Of a stretch of DNA of 64,000 nucleotides, positions 22,134 to 30,766 are shown piece by piece. Positions within the stretch are counted from its first letter, which is position 1; each line of letters begins with the position of its first letter. The notes beneath the pieces are model-generated. The model saw nothing but the letters and a program-made list of their open reading frames with translations, was not told the DNA's origin and did no database searches. Origin of the DNA: Sulfurimonas sp. (GTDB lineage: Bacteria; Campylobacterota; Campylobacteria; Campylobacterales; Sulfurimonadaceae); NCBI GenBank assembly GCA_030949825.1, contig JAUZSC010000009.1, positions 35,896 to 99,895 on the forward strand, given 5' to 3'. A program made the translations under genes and the position numbers.

Positions 22134-23365
22134 GATATTTATTTTTACTAACACTTATTGTTTTCTCTCTTTACGCAGAGGAATTAGAAAATACATCTGA
22201 CTTAATTCAACTCAAAGACACTTCAGGACTGAGTGATTTCGAAGTAAGAGACAAAGCAGAAAAAGCGGATAACAAGAAAAAGCAAAGTATTTCACTCAAA
22301 CAAATATATGAAATCACAGATGCTAATGGCAGTGTAAATATTAAAAGACTACAGGCTTTATGGGAAGATCAAACACCTAAAACTAATGGATATGACTGGG
22401 TAAAAGCTAAGTCAGGGGAATGGTTTAAGGGTAAAATAAAAGCGATGTACAATGATGCATTAGAATTTGACAGCGATGAGATAGGTCTTTATACATTTGA
22501 CTTTGATGATATTGCGTATATAAAAAGCCATGGATCTATCAATGTAAACATAGAGAAGGTGGCATCTATTAGCGGGATAGTCCGTTTTGATGGGCAAAAG
22601 ATAAAGATTATTCAAGGAGATAAGGATTATGAGTTTGAGCGCTCTGCAATAGTCTCATTTGCTCCCGCAGGGGAAAGAGAAAGAAACTTTTGGTCAGGGA
22701 AAGTTTCCATTGCGGTAGATAAGCGTACTGGAAACAAAAACCAATTTGATTTTACAAGCCAGCTGAATTTACAAAGAAGAACAGATGCAACGCGTTTAAG
22801 TTTTGATTATTTAGGTCGTATTTCATCGGTTGAGGGTGATGAATCTGCAAATGATCATCGTATAACAGAAACTTTTGATGTTTATATAACAAAACGATTT
22901 TATTGGACACCACTTTTTTCAGAATACTATACAGATAAATTTCAAAACATTAAAACTCAACTAACTGCATCTATAGGTTTAGGTTATACGCTTATAGACA
23001 AAAGGAAGCTCTCTTTAGATCTATCGGGCGGGCCAGGTATACTTTACACGCGTTACGATACAGTAGAATTAGGTCAAAAAAGTACAAGAACATCTCCATC
23101 TTTTGAGACACGAATTAAATTAGATTATGAGTTTACAAAAAAGAGTGATATCGTATATGATTATAAGTTTACATTTACAGATAATGATTCTGGATTTTAC
23201 AAGCACCATATGGTTCTTCGATTAGAAAATGAACTTACTTCATGGCTTGACTTAGATTTATCATTGATTTGGGATAAACTAGCAAAACCTACAGAGTCAA
23301 AAGATGGGACACTCCCTTACAAAGATGATTATCAGATGCTCATCGGTTTAGGAGTTGAGTTTTAA
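22130..23365 (+). CDS. DUF481-family outer-membrane beta-barrel protein
   Basis: A 411-residue exported protein with a cleavable signal peptide (MRYLFLLTLIVFSLYAEE). An N-terminal soluble portion of about 170 residues precedes the DUF481 (YdiY-like) beta-rich barrel (alternating strands from about residue 185, ending in an aromatic-rich VEF C-terminus). It overlaps dgt by 4 bp. Its function is unknown; relatives are described as salt-induced outer-membrane proteins. The window has a second DUF481 protein at 57445-58272. Confidence 0.82.
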   Translation: MRYLFLLTLIVFSLYAEELENTSDLIQLKDTSGLSDFEVRDKAEKADNKKKQSISLKQIYEITDANGSVNIKRLQALWEDQTPKTNGYDWVKAKSGEWFKGKIKAMYNDALEFDSDEIGLYTFDFDDIAYIKSHGSINVNIEKVASISGIVRFDGQKIKIIQGDKDYEFERSAIVSFAPAGERERNFWSGKVSIAVDKRTGNKNQFDFTSQLNLQRRTDATRLSFDYLGRISSVEGDESANDHRITETFDVYITKRFYWTPLFSEYYTDKFQNIKTQLTASIGLGYTLIDKRKLSLDLSGGPGILYTRYDTVELGQKSTRTSPSFETRIKLDYEFTKKSDIVYDYKFTFTDNDSGFYKHHMVLRLENELTSWLDLDLSLIWDKLAKPTESKDGTLPYKDDYQMLIGLGVEF

Positions 23366-23368
23366 GAC

Positions 23369-25279
23369 TTATAAAACTTCAACTCTGTTTCTTCCATTAT
23401 CTTTAGCTACATAGAGTGCGTCATCACATCGCTTAAATATACTCTGGGCTGTATCACCTTCTTTATACTCGCTGAGTCCAAAGCTTGCAGTGATTTTTCC
23501 TGCTACTGGATGTTCGTTTGCCTCAATAAGGTCTTTTATTTTGAGTGAAATGTGTGCAGCAGTTTTTGCATCTACATTTTTAAAAAGAATCACAAACTCT
23601 TCTCCACCCCATCTTGCAAAAACATCTGCGTCTCTAACAGAGGCAGCAACTGTTTGAGCCATAGTAACAAGGACTTCATCCCCTATAAGGTGTCCGTAGG
23701 TGTCATTAAATGTTTTAAACTTATCTATGTCGATTAATGCAACCGATAAAGTTCCTTTTCTTTTATGGAGTTTTTCTAACTCTTCTTCAAAAACTAAATC
23801 AAATTTATTTCTATTGTAGACCTGCGTAAGAGCATCTGTATAAGCCTTTTTCTCAGTTTTGTTAAGCTCTTTTTTAAGCATTGTGATATCTGTAAATGTA
23901 ACTAGAGAGTGATGCGTATTTTTCAATTGAGAAATAGCTATTTGAAATGATTTCTCTTCCTTGTTTTGATCATGTATACTGACCATTCTTTTTTCAGGTG
24001 GAAGTTTTGTAACAAGGGAAATAAATTCTTCATTGCTATCGATGAGACCTTTATGTAAAAAGCCATCTTTTTGTATGAAAAGACTAAGGATATCGTGTTT
24101 TGTACTTTTGTTGAATTTATTTATATCTTGTATGTTAAACAATGCATTAAACTGTTTGTTTGAGAACTTTACATCTTTAAAATCTGTAATCATCATCATA
24201 TTATCTGTTGAATCAAGTATGTCGTTAAGGAGTTCCCTTTGTTTATCTATCTGAGTCCTTGAAGTTATTTGTTGGTATAAAAAGTAAATGATAAGGAGGG
24301 ACAAAAAGAGACTGATTATTCTTAGAGAAAACCTGTTAGCAAGTGCTTCTTTTATACTTGGCGATATTTCATAAGATATAATCCAAGCAATTGTTTCACC
24401 AGAGATGTCCTCAATTGGAAAAAACGAGACAACAATAATGAGGTTTCGATACTTAATATAAGAGCTAAAGCTATCTTCTTCTAGCATTTTTGTAGTTATC
24501 TCATCTTTTATATTCTCAAGCCGTATTTTATTTCCTGCTACACATTTTTCTTTTGTGTGTCCTTCGTTGAGAGTAAAGAAATAGTTTTCATTTTCCCCAG
24601 ATTCTACATATGTATCAAGCAAATTATGTTTTTTTAAGGACTCAATGTTGAAAAGGTCTTTATGTATAATAAAATGAGAATGTATATTGCTAACATTGTT
24701 AAGATACCATTGAAGTCGAGTGCTGCTAAAAGAGATTTCAAGTACACCAAGGTACTCGTTGTTTGTGTTAAAAAGTGGAAATATATTTCTAAATCCATGC
24801 ATTGTTTCATCTTGAATGAAGCCTCTCAGAGGGGTTTTGTTTTCATTTACATATACAATATCTTCGCGTGTTTTACTTAGATTATTTCCAAACTTTAAGG
24901 GTCTATGTGCTTGGTAAAAGACAGTATTGTCTGCAAATATAAAGTTGTATTCTGAAACACTTTGTTCACGCATGATTTTATAATGAGTAGAGAGCAGGGT
25001 ATGTAACTCTTCTCGTAATATATCTTGTTCTTGCATTGATGCATGCTGCGCTTTAGAAAGTATCTGCAGCACTCCATCCATTGCTAATGTGTATTTGTAC
25101 ATGGCAGATGCTGCGGCTTCTTGACTTGCTAAAAGTATGTCATAATGGGTTTCAAGTGAATCCACATCTTGTTCTAAGGCTAAATCTATTCTGCTTTGTG
25201 CATTGATATGTGATAAATAGTAAGCAAGACCGTTAAGAAACAAAAAAACAAGGAGTAAATTTATATATATTTTATTCAT
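23369..25279 (-). CDS. Membrane sensor diguanylate cyclase
   Basis: A 636-residue GGDEF protein that makes c-di-GMP. One N-terminal helix (about 5-21), a large periplasmic sensor region of about 290 residues, a second helix (about 313-333), a PAS-like segment and a C-terminal GGDEF domain. The active site is WGGEEF near residue 556, with an RxxD inhibitory site (RDAD) five residues before it, so the enzyme is probably active and feedback-inhibited. The sensor ligand is unknown. Confidence 0.9.
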   Translation of the reverse strand: MNKIYINLLLVFLFLNGLAYYLSHINAQSRIDLALEQDVDSLETHYDILLASQEAAASAMYKYTLAMDGVLQILSKAQHASMQEQDILREELHTLLSTHYKIMREQSVSEYNFIFADNTVFYQAHRPLKFGNNLSKTREDIVYVNENKTPLRGFIQDETMHGFRNIFPLFNTNNEYLGVLEISFSSTRLQWYLNNVSNIHSHFIIHKDLFNIESLKKHNLLDTYVESGENENYFFTLNEGHTKEKCVAGNKIRLENIKDEITTKMLEEDSFSSYIKYRNLIIVVSFFPIEDISGETIAWIISYEISPSIKEALANRFSLRIISLFLSLLIIYFLYQQITSRTQIDKQRELLNDILDSTDNMMMITDFKDVKFSNKQFNALFNIQDINKFNKSTKHDILSLFIQKDGFLHKGLIDSNEEFISLVTKLPPEKRMVSIHDQNKEEKSFQIAISQLKNTHHSLVTFTDITMLKKELNKTEKKAYTDALTQVYNRNKFDLVFEEELEKLHKRKGTLSVALIDIDKFKTFNDTYGHLIGDEVLVTMAQTVAASVRDADVFARWGGEEFVILFKNVDAKTAAHISLKIKDLIEANEHPVAGKITASFGLSEYKEGDTAQSIFKRCDDALYVAKDNGRNRVEVL

Positions 25280-25400
25280 TAGTTTATTCTAGCATAATAT
25301 TTCATAATAACAAGAAATAAAAAATTAACTATGAAAATGATAAAACTTCAGGATTAAAAGGTGTCACGCTGCTTTAATGAGAGCTAAGTAAGTATAAAAA
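25280..25400. other. Intergenic region without a gene
   Basis: AT-rich stretch between the cyclase start and the rpsU terminator. A TAGAAT-like -10 for the cyclase lies just upstream of its ATG on the minus strand. I see no further gene in it. Confidence 0.4.
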
Positions 25401-25421
25401 GTAAAACAAGCCCGAAGGCTT
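25401..25421 (-). terminator. Rho-independent terminator of rpsU
   Basis: On the minus strand, AAGCC-TTCG-GGCTT followed by GTTTTAC: a five-pair stem with a UUCG tetraloop and a U-rich tail, beginning 3 bp after the corrected rpsU stop. It also supports the corrected 3' end of rpsU. Confidence 0.8.
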
Positions 25422-25424
25422 ATC

Positions 25425-25638
25425 TTATAGGCGTGATTCGTAGCGTCTCATCATATAAAGACGCTTAAGCATTTTTTTTACGAGAAGCTATTTTGAATTT
25501 CTTGCGCTTTTCGGTTTCCGTTTCGTGGAAACGGCGAGCACGAGCTTCAGTAACGATTAAGTTACGGTCAGTCTGCTTCTTGAAACGGCGGTAAGATGCA
25601 TCAAAGTTATCATCTGAACGAAGTACTATTCCTGGCAT
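25425..25638 (-). CDS. rpsU: 30S ribosomal protein S21 (one frameshift in this sequence; absent from the ORF track)
   Basis: Starting at the ATG at 25638 the frame reads [21 protein letters not shown], then the S21 core [17 protein letters not shown] and [14 protein letters not shown]. At the A8 run (T8 at 25472-25479 on the plus strand) the frame is lost; with seven A it continues [15 protein letters not shown] and stops at 25425. The restored protein has 70 residues, the normal length. S21 binds the 30S platform near the anti-Shine-Dalgarno sequence. A terminator follows directly. As given, the frame would end after 57 residues. Confidence 0.93.
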
Positions 25639-25678
25639 ATCACATCACCCACTTTCTTTAAAAATTTGTCGAGTTGGA

Positions 25679-25684
25679 ATTATA
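25679..25684 (-). promoter_or_regulatory. -10 element for rpsU
   Basis: TATAAT on the minus strand 40 bp upstream of the S21 start, followed by a GGTGAT-type ribosome binding site. The 192-bp gap up to the DUF2892 gene holds nothing else that I can identify. Confidence 0.45.
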
Positions 25685-25830
25685 GCTGAAACTACTTTTT
25701 AATTCAAATGAGTTCAATAGAACCACGAGTTAAAAGAATTTTTTCTTTATTTTCAAGCTTATTATAAAATGAATAACTTTGAAGGTTCATGTATTTCTCC
25801 GTGACAAGAGTATATCACGGAAATGTGAAC

Positions 25831-26025
25831 TTAAGCTTTTGTAGTACAGCCTGTATTGATTTTAAGTAAGCTATACAATGGACAAAATCCAAAAATCCCT
25901 GTTAGTAATGGAACTGCTCCAACTACTACTACAATTATATTGCCTGTAGCTACCCCGTAAACTATTAAAGCTATACCTGCTGAAACTCTTAATGCTCTGT
26001 CTAATGGTCCTGCGTTATAACACAT
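25831..26025 (-). CDS. DUF2892 (YgaP-like) inner-membrane protein
   Basis: A 64-residue protein with two membrane helices separated by a tight turn (ALIVYGVA / VVVVGAVPLLTGIF). The pattern of an early Asp/Arg, GPLDRALRV, then a terminal CPLYSLL segment is typical of the DUF2892 family, often found next to or fused with rhodanese domains. Function is unknown. It is divergent from dnaG. Confidence 0.85.
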   Translation of the reverse strand: MCYNAGPLDRALRVSAGIALIVYGVATGNIIVVVVGAVPLLTGIFGFCPLYSLLKINTGCTTKA

Positions 26026-26124
26026 ATTGAATCCTTTTTGATTTTGATGGTGTAATTATTCCGAAATTTAAAAGCTTTGTCTGCTACTTATGTTACACAA
26101 GGATTTTGTAGCTATAATAATTTT

Positions 26125-27783
26125 ATGATTACACAAGATTCCATAGAAGCCTTAAAAGCACGCCTTGATGTTGTTGATGTTGTAGGTTCGTATGTGGAAT
26201 TAAAAAAGGCAGGAGTGAATTATAAATCTCCTTGTCCTTTTCATGATGAAAAATCTCCTTCTTTTGTAGTAAGCCCTCAAAAACAGATTTATCATTGTTT
26301 TGGTTGCGGTGCTGGTGGAGATTCTGTAAAATTTGTTATGGAATATGAAAAACTAAACTACCCAGAAGCTCTTGAAAAACTTGCAGACTTCGCTAACTTT
26401 ACACTTAGTTATACAGATAACAAACATAACAAACCACGCTCACAAGTTATGGATAAACTTCAAGAATATTATAGTTCTTTACTTCCCTCAAAACAAACGG
26501 CAAGTGACTATGTAAAAGAACGGGGCATCTATGAGAGCAGTGTAGAAAAGTTTGGAATTGGTTACGCTCCTGATTCTAACACTTCGATAAACTATATAAA
26601 ATCACAAGGTTTCACCATACCTGAGTCAGTTGAGATGGGTGTTGTAGGCTCGGATTCAGGTCGTAACTTCGCAAGGTTTGTAGAGCGTGTTACCTTTCCG
26701 ATTCATTCAGCGAGTGGTGCTATTGTGGGTTTTGGTGGACGGACAATTACGGGACATCAAGCAAAGTATATAAACTCACCCGAAACTCCATTTTTTAATA
26801 AATCGCGTTTACTCTATGCCTACCATCATGCACGGCAATCACTTTACAAACAAAGTGAAATCATTATAACCGAGGGTTATCTCGATGTTATTATGTTGCA
26901 TCAAGCAGGTTTTACAAATGCGGTGGCAACCTTGGGAACAGCACTCACAGTAGAGCATCTACCACTTTTAAGAAAAGGCGAACCTCGTGTTGTTATGGCA
27001 TACGATGGTGACAAGGCAGGGAAAAAGGCAGCACTCAAAGCATCGAGACTTTTAAGTGCTGGTGGTTTTTCGGGTGGTGTTGTTATCTTTGGAGATGGAC
27101 TTGATCCTGCAGACATGGTTAAAGAGGGTCGAACTGAAGAGTTAGCATCTATGTTTAGAGAAACAAAACCATTTATAGAGTTTGTTTTAGATGAGATTTT
27201 ATCTTTGTATGATTTAAAAGACCCTAAGGCGAAAGAGTCATGCATGGGAGAAGGTCTTGCGTACTTAAAAACACTCTCACCTCTTTTACAAGAAGAATAC
27301 AAAACCTACCTAGCATCTCGTTTGGGTGGGCTTGGCGTAAGCCCATCACTTTTAAAAGTGACTTCAAACAAAGATGAAAACAAAAATGCTCCTCGTGTAC
27401 AAAAAAATACACATAAAGATATGTGGGAACTCTCCCTGATTAAAACAATGATAGAAAAACCACACTTTATCAACCAAGTGTTTGATGTACTAGACCCATC
27501 TATTTTAATGTTTCACTCTCAAGAACTTAACTTAGCCCTTGCGTCACATACAGATGCCCCAGAAATCATGGCAATACTTGTTGATGAAACGATTCCTATA
27601 CTCCAAGATGAGGACTCACTCAAATCAGAACTTCTTATTTTCTTAACAAAGCACTACGAAAGGGAACTAAAAAAGATAAATTTACAAATCCAGATGCCAT
27701 TTGAAGAAAAAGCTTTTTATATTCGAAGATTTCGTGGTAAAATAGCTAGATTAAAAAAAGGTGAACTCGTTTCATATTTATAA
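26125..27783 (+). CDS. dnaG: DNA primase
   Basis: The start is set at 26125 (MITQDSIEALKARLDVVDVV), where DnaG proteins begin, rather than at 26077, giving 552 residues. The N-terminal zinc finger is CPFH...CFGCGAGG (about residues 38-63). The TOPRIM catalytic region has EGYLDVIMLHQAGF and MAYDGDKAGKKAALKA. The C-terminal region is the DnaB-interaction domain. DnaG makes RNA primers at the fork. The downstream gene begins 17 bp after the stop. Confidence 0.96.
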   Translation: MITQDSIEALKARLDVVDVVGSYVELKKAGVNYKSPCPFHDEKSPSFVVSPQKQIYHCFGCGAGGDSVKFVMEYEKLNYPEALEKLADFANFTLSYTDNKHNKPRSQVMDKLQEYYSSLLPSKQTASDYVKERGIYESSVEKFGIGYAPDSNTSINYIKSQGFTIPESVEMGVVGSDSGRNFARFVERVTFPIHSASGAIVGFGGRTITGHQAKYINSPETPFFNKSRLLYAYHHARQSLYKQSEIIITEGYLDVIMLHQAGFTNAVATLGTALTVEHLPLLRKGEPRVVMAYDGDKAGKKAALKASRLLSAGGFSGGVVIFGDGLDPADMVKEGRTEELASMFRETKPFIEFVLDEILSLYDLKDPKAKESCMGEGLAYLKTLSPLLQEEYKTYLASRLGGLGVSPSLLKVTSNKDENKNAPRVQKNTHKDMWELSLIKTMIEKPHFINQVFDVLDPSILMFHSQELNLALASHTDAPEIMAILVDETIPILQDEDSLKSELLIFLTKHYERELKKINLQIQMPFEEKAFYIRRFRGKIARLKKGELVSYL

Positions 27784-27799
27784 ACTGGGGGAATTAACA

Positions 27800-28219
27800 A
27801 TGGCAGGAATACATTTTTCATTTATAGATTTTAAACAACTACTTGCATTAAACATGGGTATAGCTGATAGACTTGATGAAAATAGAGCGGAGAGTTTTAC
27901 GCTTGTTTATTGTAGTTTTGAGGGCTTAGACCAAGAGGTGATAGATAACTCTCTTGCTAGTATTCTTCGTACATCAGATTCTATTGTAAACCATGGAAAA
28001 GACTACTTTTTTGTTCTTCCTTATACTGATAAATACGGAGCAGATATTGTCAAGAAACAATTTGATGAAGCATTTGCTAGATTTTTAAAATCTTTTATGC
28101 TTTCGTATCCAGCTGATGGGGAAAACCCTGCTGAACTTTTAGGCGCACTTCAAGATAGTGTGAGTTTTTTTCTTAAAGATGACCTGCATTGTTTAGATAG
28201 ATTCGCAAAAGTTATTTAG
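27800..28219 (+). CDS. Conserved hypothetical protein
   Basis: The start is set at ATG 27800 (MAGIHFSFIDFKQLLALNMG), preceded by GGGGGAA, instead of 27761, which would overlap dnaG. The 139-residue protein is soluble. A segment around VYCSFEGLDQEVIDNSLASILRTSDSI followed by YFFVLPYTDK resembles a degenerate GGDEF-like nucleotide cyclase fold, but no active-site motif is present and I would not rely on it. It probably shares the dnaG transcript. Confidence 0.7.
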   Translation: MAGIHFSFIDFKQLLALNMGIADRLDENRAESFTLVYCSFEGLDQEVIDNSLASILRTSDSIVNHGKDYFFVLPYTDKYGADIVKKQFDEAFARFLKSFMLSYPADGENPAELLGALQDSVSFFLKDDLHCLDRFAKVI

Positions 28220-28454
28220 AACTCGTTTTATAAAAAGAGATAGCATCTGCTATCTTTTGTTCTTTATAAATCTTTTTATCACATACATATCTACACTTCA
28301 TTTTTTGATTTTTCATCGCTTTTTTATTGGCATCTCTTGCTTTAGTATCAAATACGCTTAGGTTGAAACGCGTTTCTTTTGGTGTATCAAAAGGGCTAAT
28401 CGCCAATAGGGATAGTGGAAAAATAATACATAATAATTTCTTCATACACTTCAT
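28212..28454 (-). CDS. Small secreted hypothetical protein
   Basis: An 80-residue ORF with an N-terminal signal peptide (MKKLLCIIFPLSLLAIS; the second Met at 28445 is an equally good start). The mature part is Lys-rich with two Cys (MKCRYVCDKK) and could carry one disulfide. It converges with the preceding gene, overlapping by 8 bp. No family is recognised. The upstream side faces the fliK promoter. Confidence 0.55.
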   Translation of the reverse strand: MKCMKKLLCIIFPLSLLAISPFDTPKETRFNLSVFDTKARDANKKAMKNQKMKCRYVCDKKIYKEQKIADAISFYKTSSK

Positions 28455-28513
28455 ATCGACAGTTTACCTTTTTAGTTTATAAAAATAGCTTTATGCACAT
28501 CAAATAAATATAT

Positions 28514-28529
28514 TGGAATGCTAAATGCT
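28514..28529 (+). promoter_or_regulatory. Sigma-54 (RpoN) promoter for fliK-flgD-flgE
   Basis: TGGAATGCTAAATGCT has GG and GC separated by exactly ten bases, the RpoN -24/-12 pattern (TGGCAC-N5-TTGCT). Transcription would start near 28540, 40 bp before fliK. RpoN control of middle flagellar genes is established for Campylobacterota. An almost identical site precedes the second flgE. Confidence 0.8.
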
Positions 28530-28543
28530 TTATTTTAGAAAAA

Positions 28544-28560
28544 CCCCGTTATAACAGGGG
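28544..28560 (+). promoter_or_regulatory. 5'-UTR hairpin upstream of fliK
   Basis: CCCC (28544-28547) pairs with GGGG (28557-28560) around the inner palindrome GTTATAAC. The hairpin would begin within a few bases of the predicted RpoN start and end 11 bp before the ribosome binding site (GTAGGAG). It could stabilise the mRNA 5' end or tune translation; it lacks a T-run and so is not a typical terminator. Confidence 0.5.
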
Positions 28561-28579
28561 CTTAAAGTAGGAGTACAGG

Positions 28580-30046
28580 ATGATTTCATTAGATGTAAAA
28601 GCAGACTCAAAAGCATCATCACCTCTAGGATTAGGACTTGCTAAAGAAGCTGCAGAAGAATCGACTCTTTCTTTTTCGGCACTTTTAAGTGGGGCAAAAG
28701 ACTCGAAATTTTCTAAAGATACTAAAGGTATTCAAAATGGCTCTTTTGTAGTAGCGCTTGATCTCAAAGAAGAAGTTGCAGATACAAAGCTAGCAACAAA
28801 CAAAGACTCCTTACTTTCTCTTTTAAAAGGTGATAGTAAGATTGTAAGCGCAGATACTATAAAAACTATCAAAAAAGAAGATATTGATGCTTTAGAATTG
28901 AATCCAAAAGTAATACAAAATCTTAGCGTGGCTGAGGTAAAAACTTTGATATACGATGCAAAACAGTTTTTAAAACAAAAAATTATGCAAAGTGATGATT
29001 CTAAAATACTACAAGCCAAAGATTTACCAAAGACCTTAAAAGGTTTAAGCGATATGGCTAAAAGTCTTGGTATAGATATGAGTAAGATTACGCTTGAAGA
29101 AGTTAAAGTTAGTGCAAAAGAAGTTTTCAAGGCAGATGCCCAAGAGATTGTAGAGATTCAAGTTAAAGTACCAAAAAATAAAATAGCAAAAGTACAAACT
29201 GAACAAGAAGCAGTACAAGAGATAAAAGTAAAAGATACCATAAAAGAAGATGTGAAGCTTAACGACAAAAGAGTAGATATCCTTAAAGAAGTTAAAGCGA
29301 CACCTCTTTTTAAAGCTCAAGAAAAAACAGAACTAACAACAGAACAAATTGTACAAACTAAACAATTTAAAGTTGAAGAAAAAACACCAAAAACAAAGGC
29401 AGATGAAACATTAAAACTTCTTCTTCGAGGAGATAAACCAAGCCTAAGTGTTGGAAATACTACGGCTGATTTTTCTGTTGCAACAGCTAGAGTTATAGCA
29501 CCAACTGCAACAAGTGAGGCACAAAAATCTTTTGAGCAACTCCTTCGCGCTTCACCAGAAGAAAGTACTTCAAAAACAGATGGTCTCTCAACACACAAAG
29601 CAGATAGTTTTGAAGTAAAACTCAACGAAGCTAAGCAGATGATTAAGTATTTATCTGCTGATGTAAAAACGGCTATAGAAGATTATAAGTCACCATTTAC
29701 AAGAATTAAAGTACAACTTAATCCTCAACAGTTGGGTGAAGTAGATGTAACGATTGTGCAAAGAGGTAAAAATCTTCATGTAAATATTAGCTCAAACACA
29801 GCAGCTATTAACACTTTGGCGATGAATGCGAATGAGTTAAAAACACAATTAAATAATAATGGAATAAATAATGCTTCCTTAAACTTTAATAACAGTGAGC
29901 AACATAGCCAAGAGCAAAATTCTCAACAACAGCGAAACCGCCAAAATGAGCGTGACGCTGATGAAGAGTATAACTATTTTGAAACACAAGAACAAAATGA
30001 AGAGATTCTTAGCTCTTTAGAAATTGTAGTTCCAAACTACGCGTAA
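28580..30046 (+). CDS. fliK: Flagellar hook-length control protein
   Basis: A 488-residue secreted ruler protein that sets hook length and triggers the export switch at FlhB. The long N-terminal part is Lys/Glu/Ala-rich and low in conserved sequence, as usual. The C-terminal Flg_hook domain is recognisable at about residues 365-435 (RIKVQLNPQQLGEVDVTI ... NANELKTQLNNNGI), followed by a Gln/Asn-rich tail. It is first in the RpoN-type operon with flgD and flgE (10-11 bp gaps). Confidence 0.9.
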   Translation: MISLDVKADSKASSPLGLGLAKEAAEESTLSFSALLSGAKDSKFSKDTKGIQNGSFVVALDLKEEVADTKLATNKDSLLSLLKGDSKIVSADTIKTIKKEDIDALELNPKVIQNLSVAEVKTLIYDAKQFLKQKIMQSDDSKILQAKDLPKTLKGLSDMAKSLGIDMSKITLEEVKVSAKEVFKADAQEIVEIQVKVPKNKIAKVQTEQEAVQEIKVKDTIKEDVKLNDKRVDILKEVKATPLFKAQEKTELTTEQIVQTKQFKVEEKTPKTKADETLKLLLRGDKPSLSVGNTTADFSVATARVIAPTATSEAQKSFEQLLRASPEESTSKTDGLSTHKADSFEVKLNEAKQMIKYLSADVKTAIEDYKSPFTRIKVQLNPQQLGEVDVTIVQRGKNLHVNISSNTAAINTLAMNANELKTQLNNNGINNASLNFNNSEQHSQEQNSQQQRNRQNERDADEEYNYFETQEQNEEILSSLEIVVPNYA

Positions 30047-30056
30047 AGGACATAAA

Positions 30057-30755
30057 ATGGGTATTACATCAACAGGCTTAAATGCCGCGACAAATCCAGA
30101 AACAGTAGCTTCGACGAATGTTCAAGATAAAACTAAATTAGGTAAAGATGACTTTATGACTTTACTTTTAGTACAGCTACAACATCAAGATCCAACGGAA
30201 CCAATGGATAGTGGAGCGATTTTAACGCAGACCTCAGAACTAGCAGCTTTAGAGGCAAGTTCAAATACAAATACAGCACTCGAAGAGTTGTCCGCATCTT
30301 TACAAAGTTCTCAAGATTTTGGAATCACTTCAGCTATAGGAAAACGAGCAGATCTAGGAAGTGATGCAATATCTCACGATGAAGGGACAACAAGCTCATT
30401 TGAAATGTATTTCTCCGAAGATGTAGCATCTGGAACAATAGAAATATCTGATTTTGAAGGCAATATAGTATCGACTATGAATATCCAAGATCAAGAAGAT
30501 GTAAATGGTAATGTACTAAGTCAAAGAGATGCTGGTGTGTATCAGTTTGACTGGGATGGATTAGGATTAGATGGTGCAGCGGTTGAAAGTGGTATTTATC
30601 GAGTAAATGCTAAATATGTTAATGCAGCCGGTGATTCACAAACAAGTAGAATAGGAGCCTATCCAATAGAATCAGTACGGTTTGAAAATGGAGAAACTTT
30701 TGTAAAAGTTGGTTCAAGTTATGTTCCATTAGCAGATATAGTCGAAATCTATTAA
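30057..30755 (+). CDS. flgD: Flagellar hook assembly scaffold FlgD
   Basis: A 232-residue hook cap protein that guides FlgE polymerisation and is later discarded. The conserved N-terminal motif KDDFMTLLLVQLQHQDPTEPM (about residues 32-52) is followed by a TSELAALEAS segment and then the C-terminal FlgD Ig-like/tudor domains (GVYQFDWDGLGLDG). Its position between fliK and flgE supports the assignment. Confidence 0.95.
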   Translation: MGITSTGLNAATNPETVASTNVQDKTKLGKDDFMTLLLVQLQHQDPTEPMDSGAILTQTSELAALEASSNTNTALEELSASLQSSQDFGITSAIGKRADLGSDAISHDEGTTSSFEMYFSEDVASGTIEISDFEGNIVSTMNIQDQEDVNGNVLSQRDAGVYQFDWDGLGLDGAAVESGIYRVNAKYVNAAGDSQTSRIGAYPIESVRFENGETFVKVGSSYVPLADIVEIY

Positions 30756-30766
30756 AAGGATATATT

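Noticed and set aside
26077-26124. Upstream start of dnaG used by the ORF track
   Set aside because: DnaG proteins begin at the MITQDSIEALK position; the extra 16 residues are not family-like.
27761-27799. Upstream start of the gene after dnaG
   Set aside because: It overlaps dnaG, while ATG 27800 has a strong GGGGGAA ribosome binding site.
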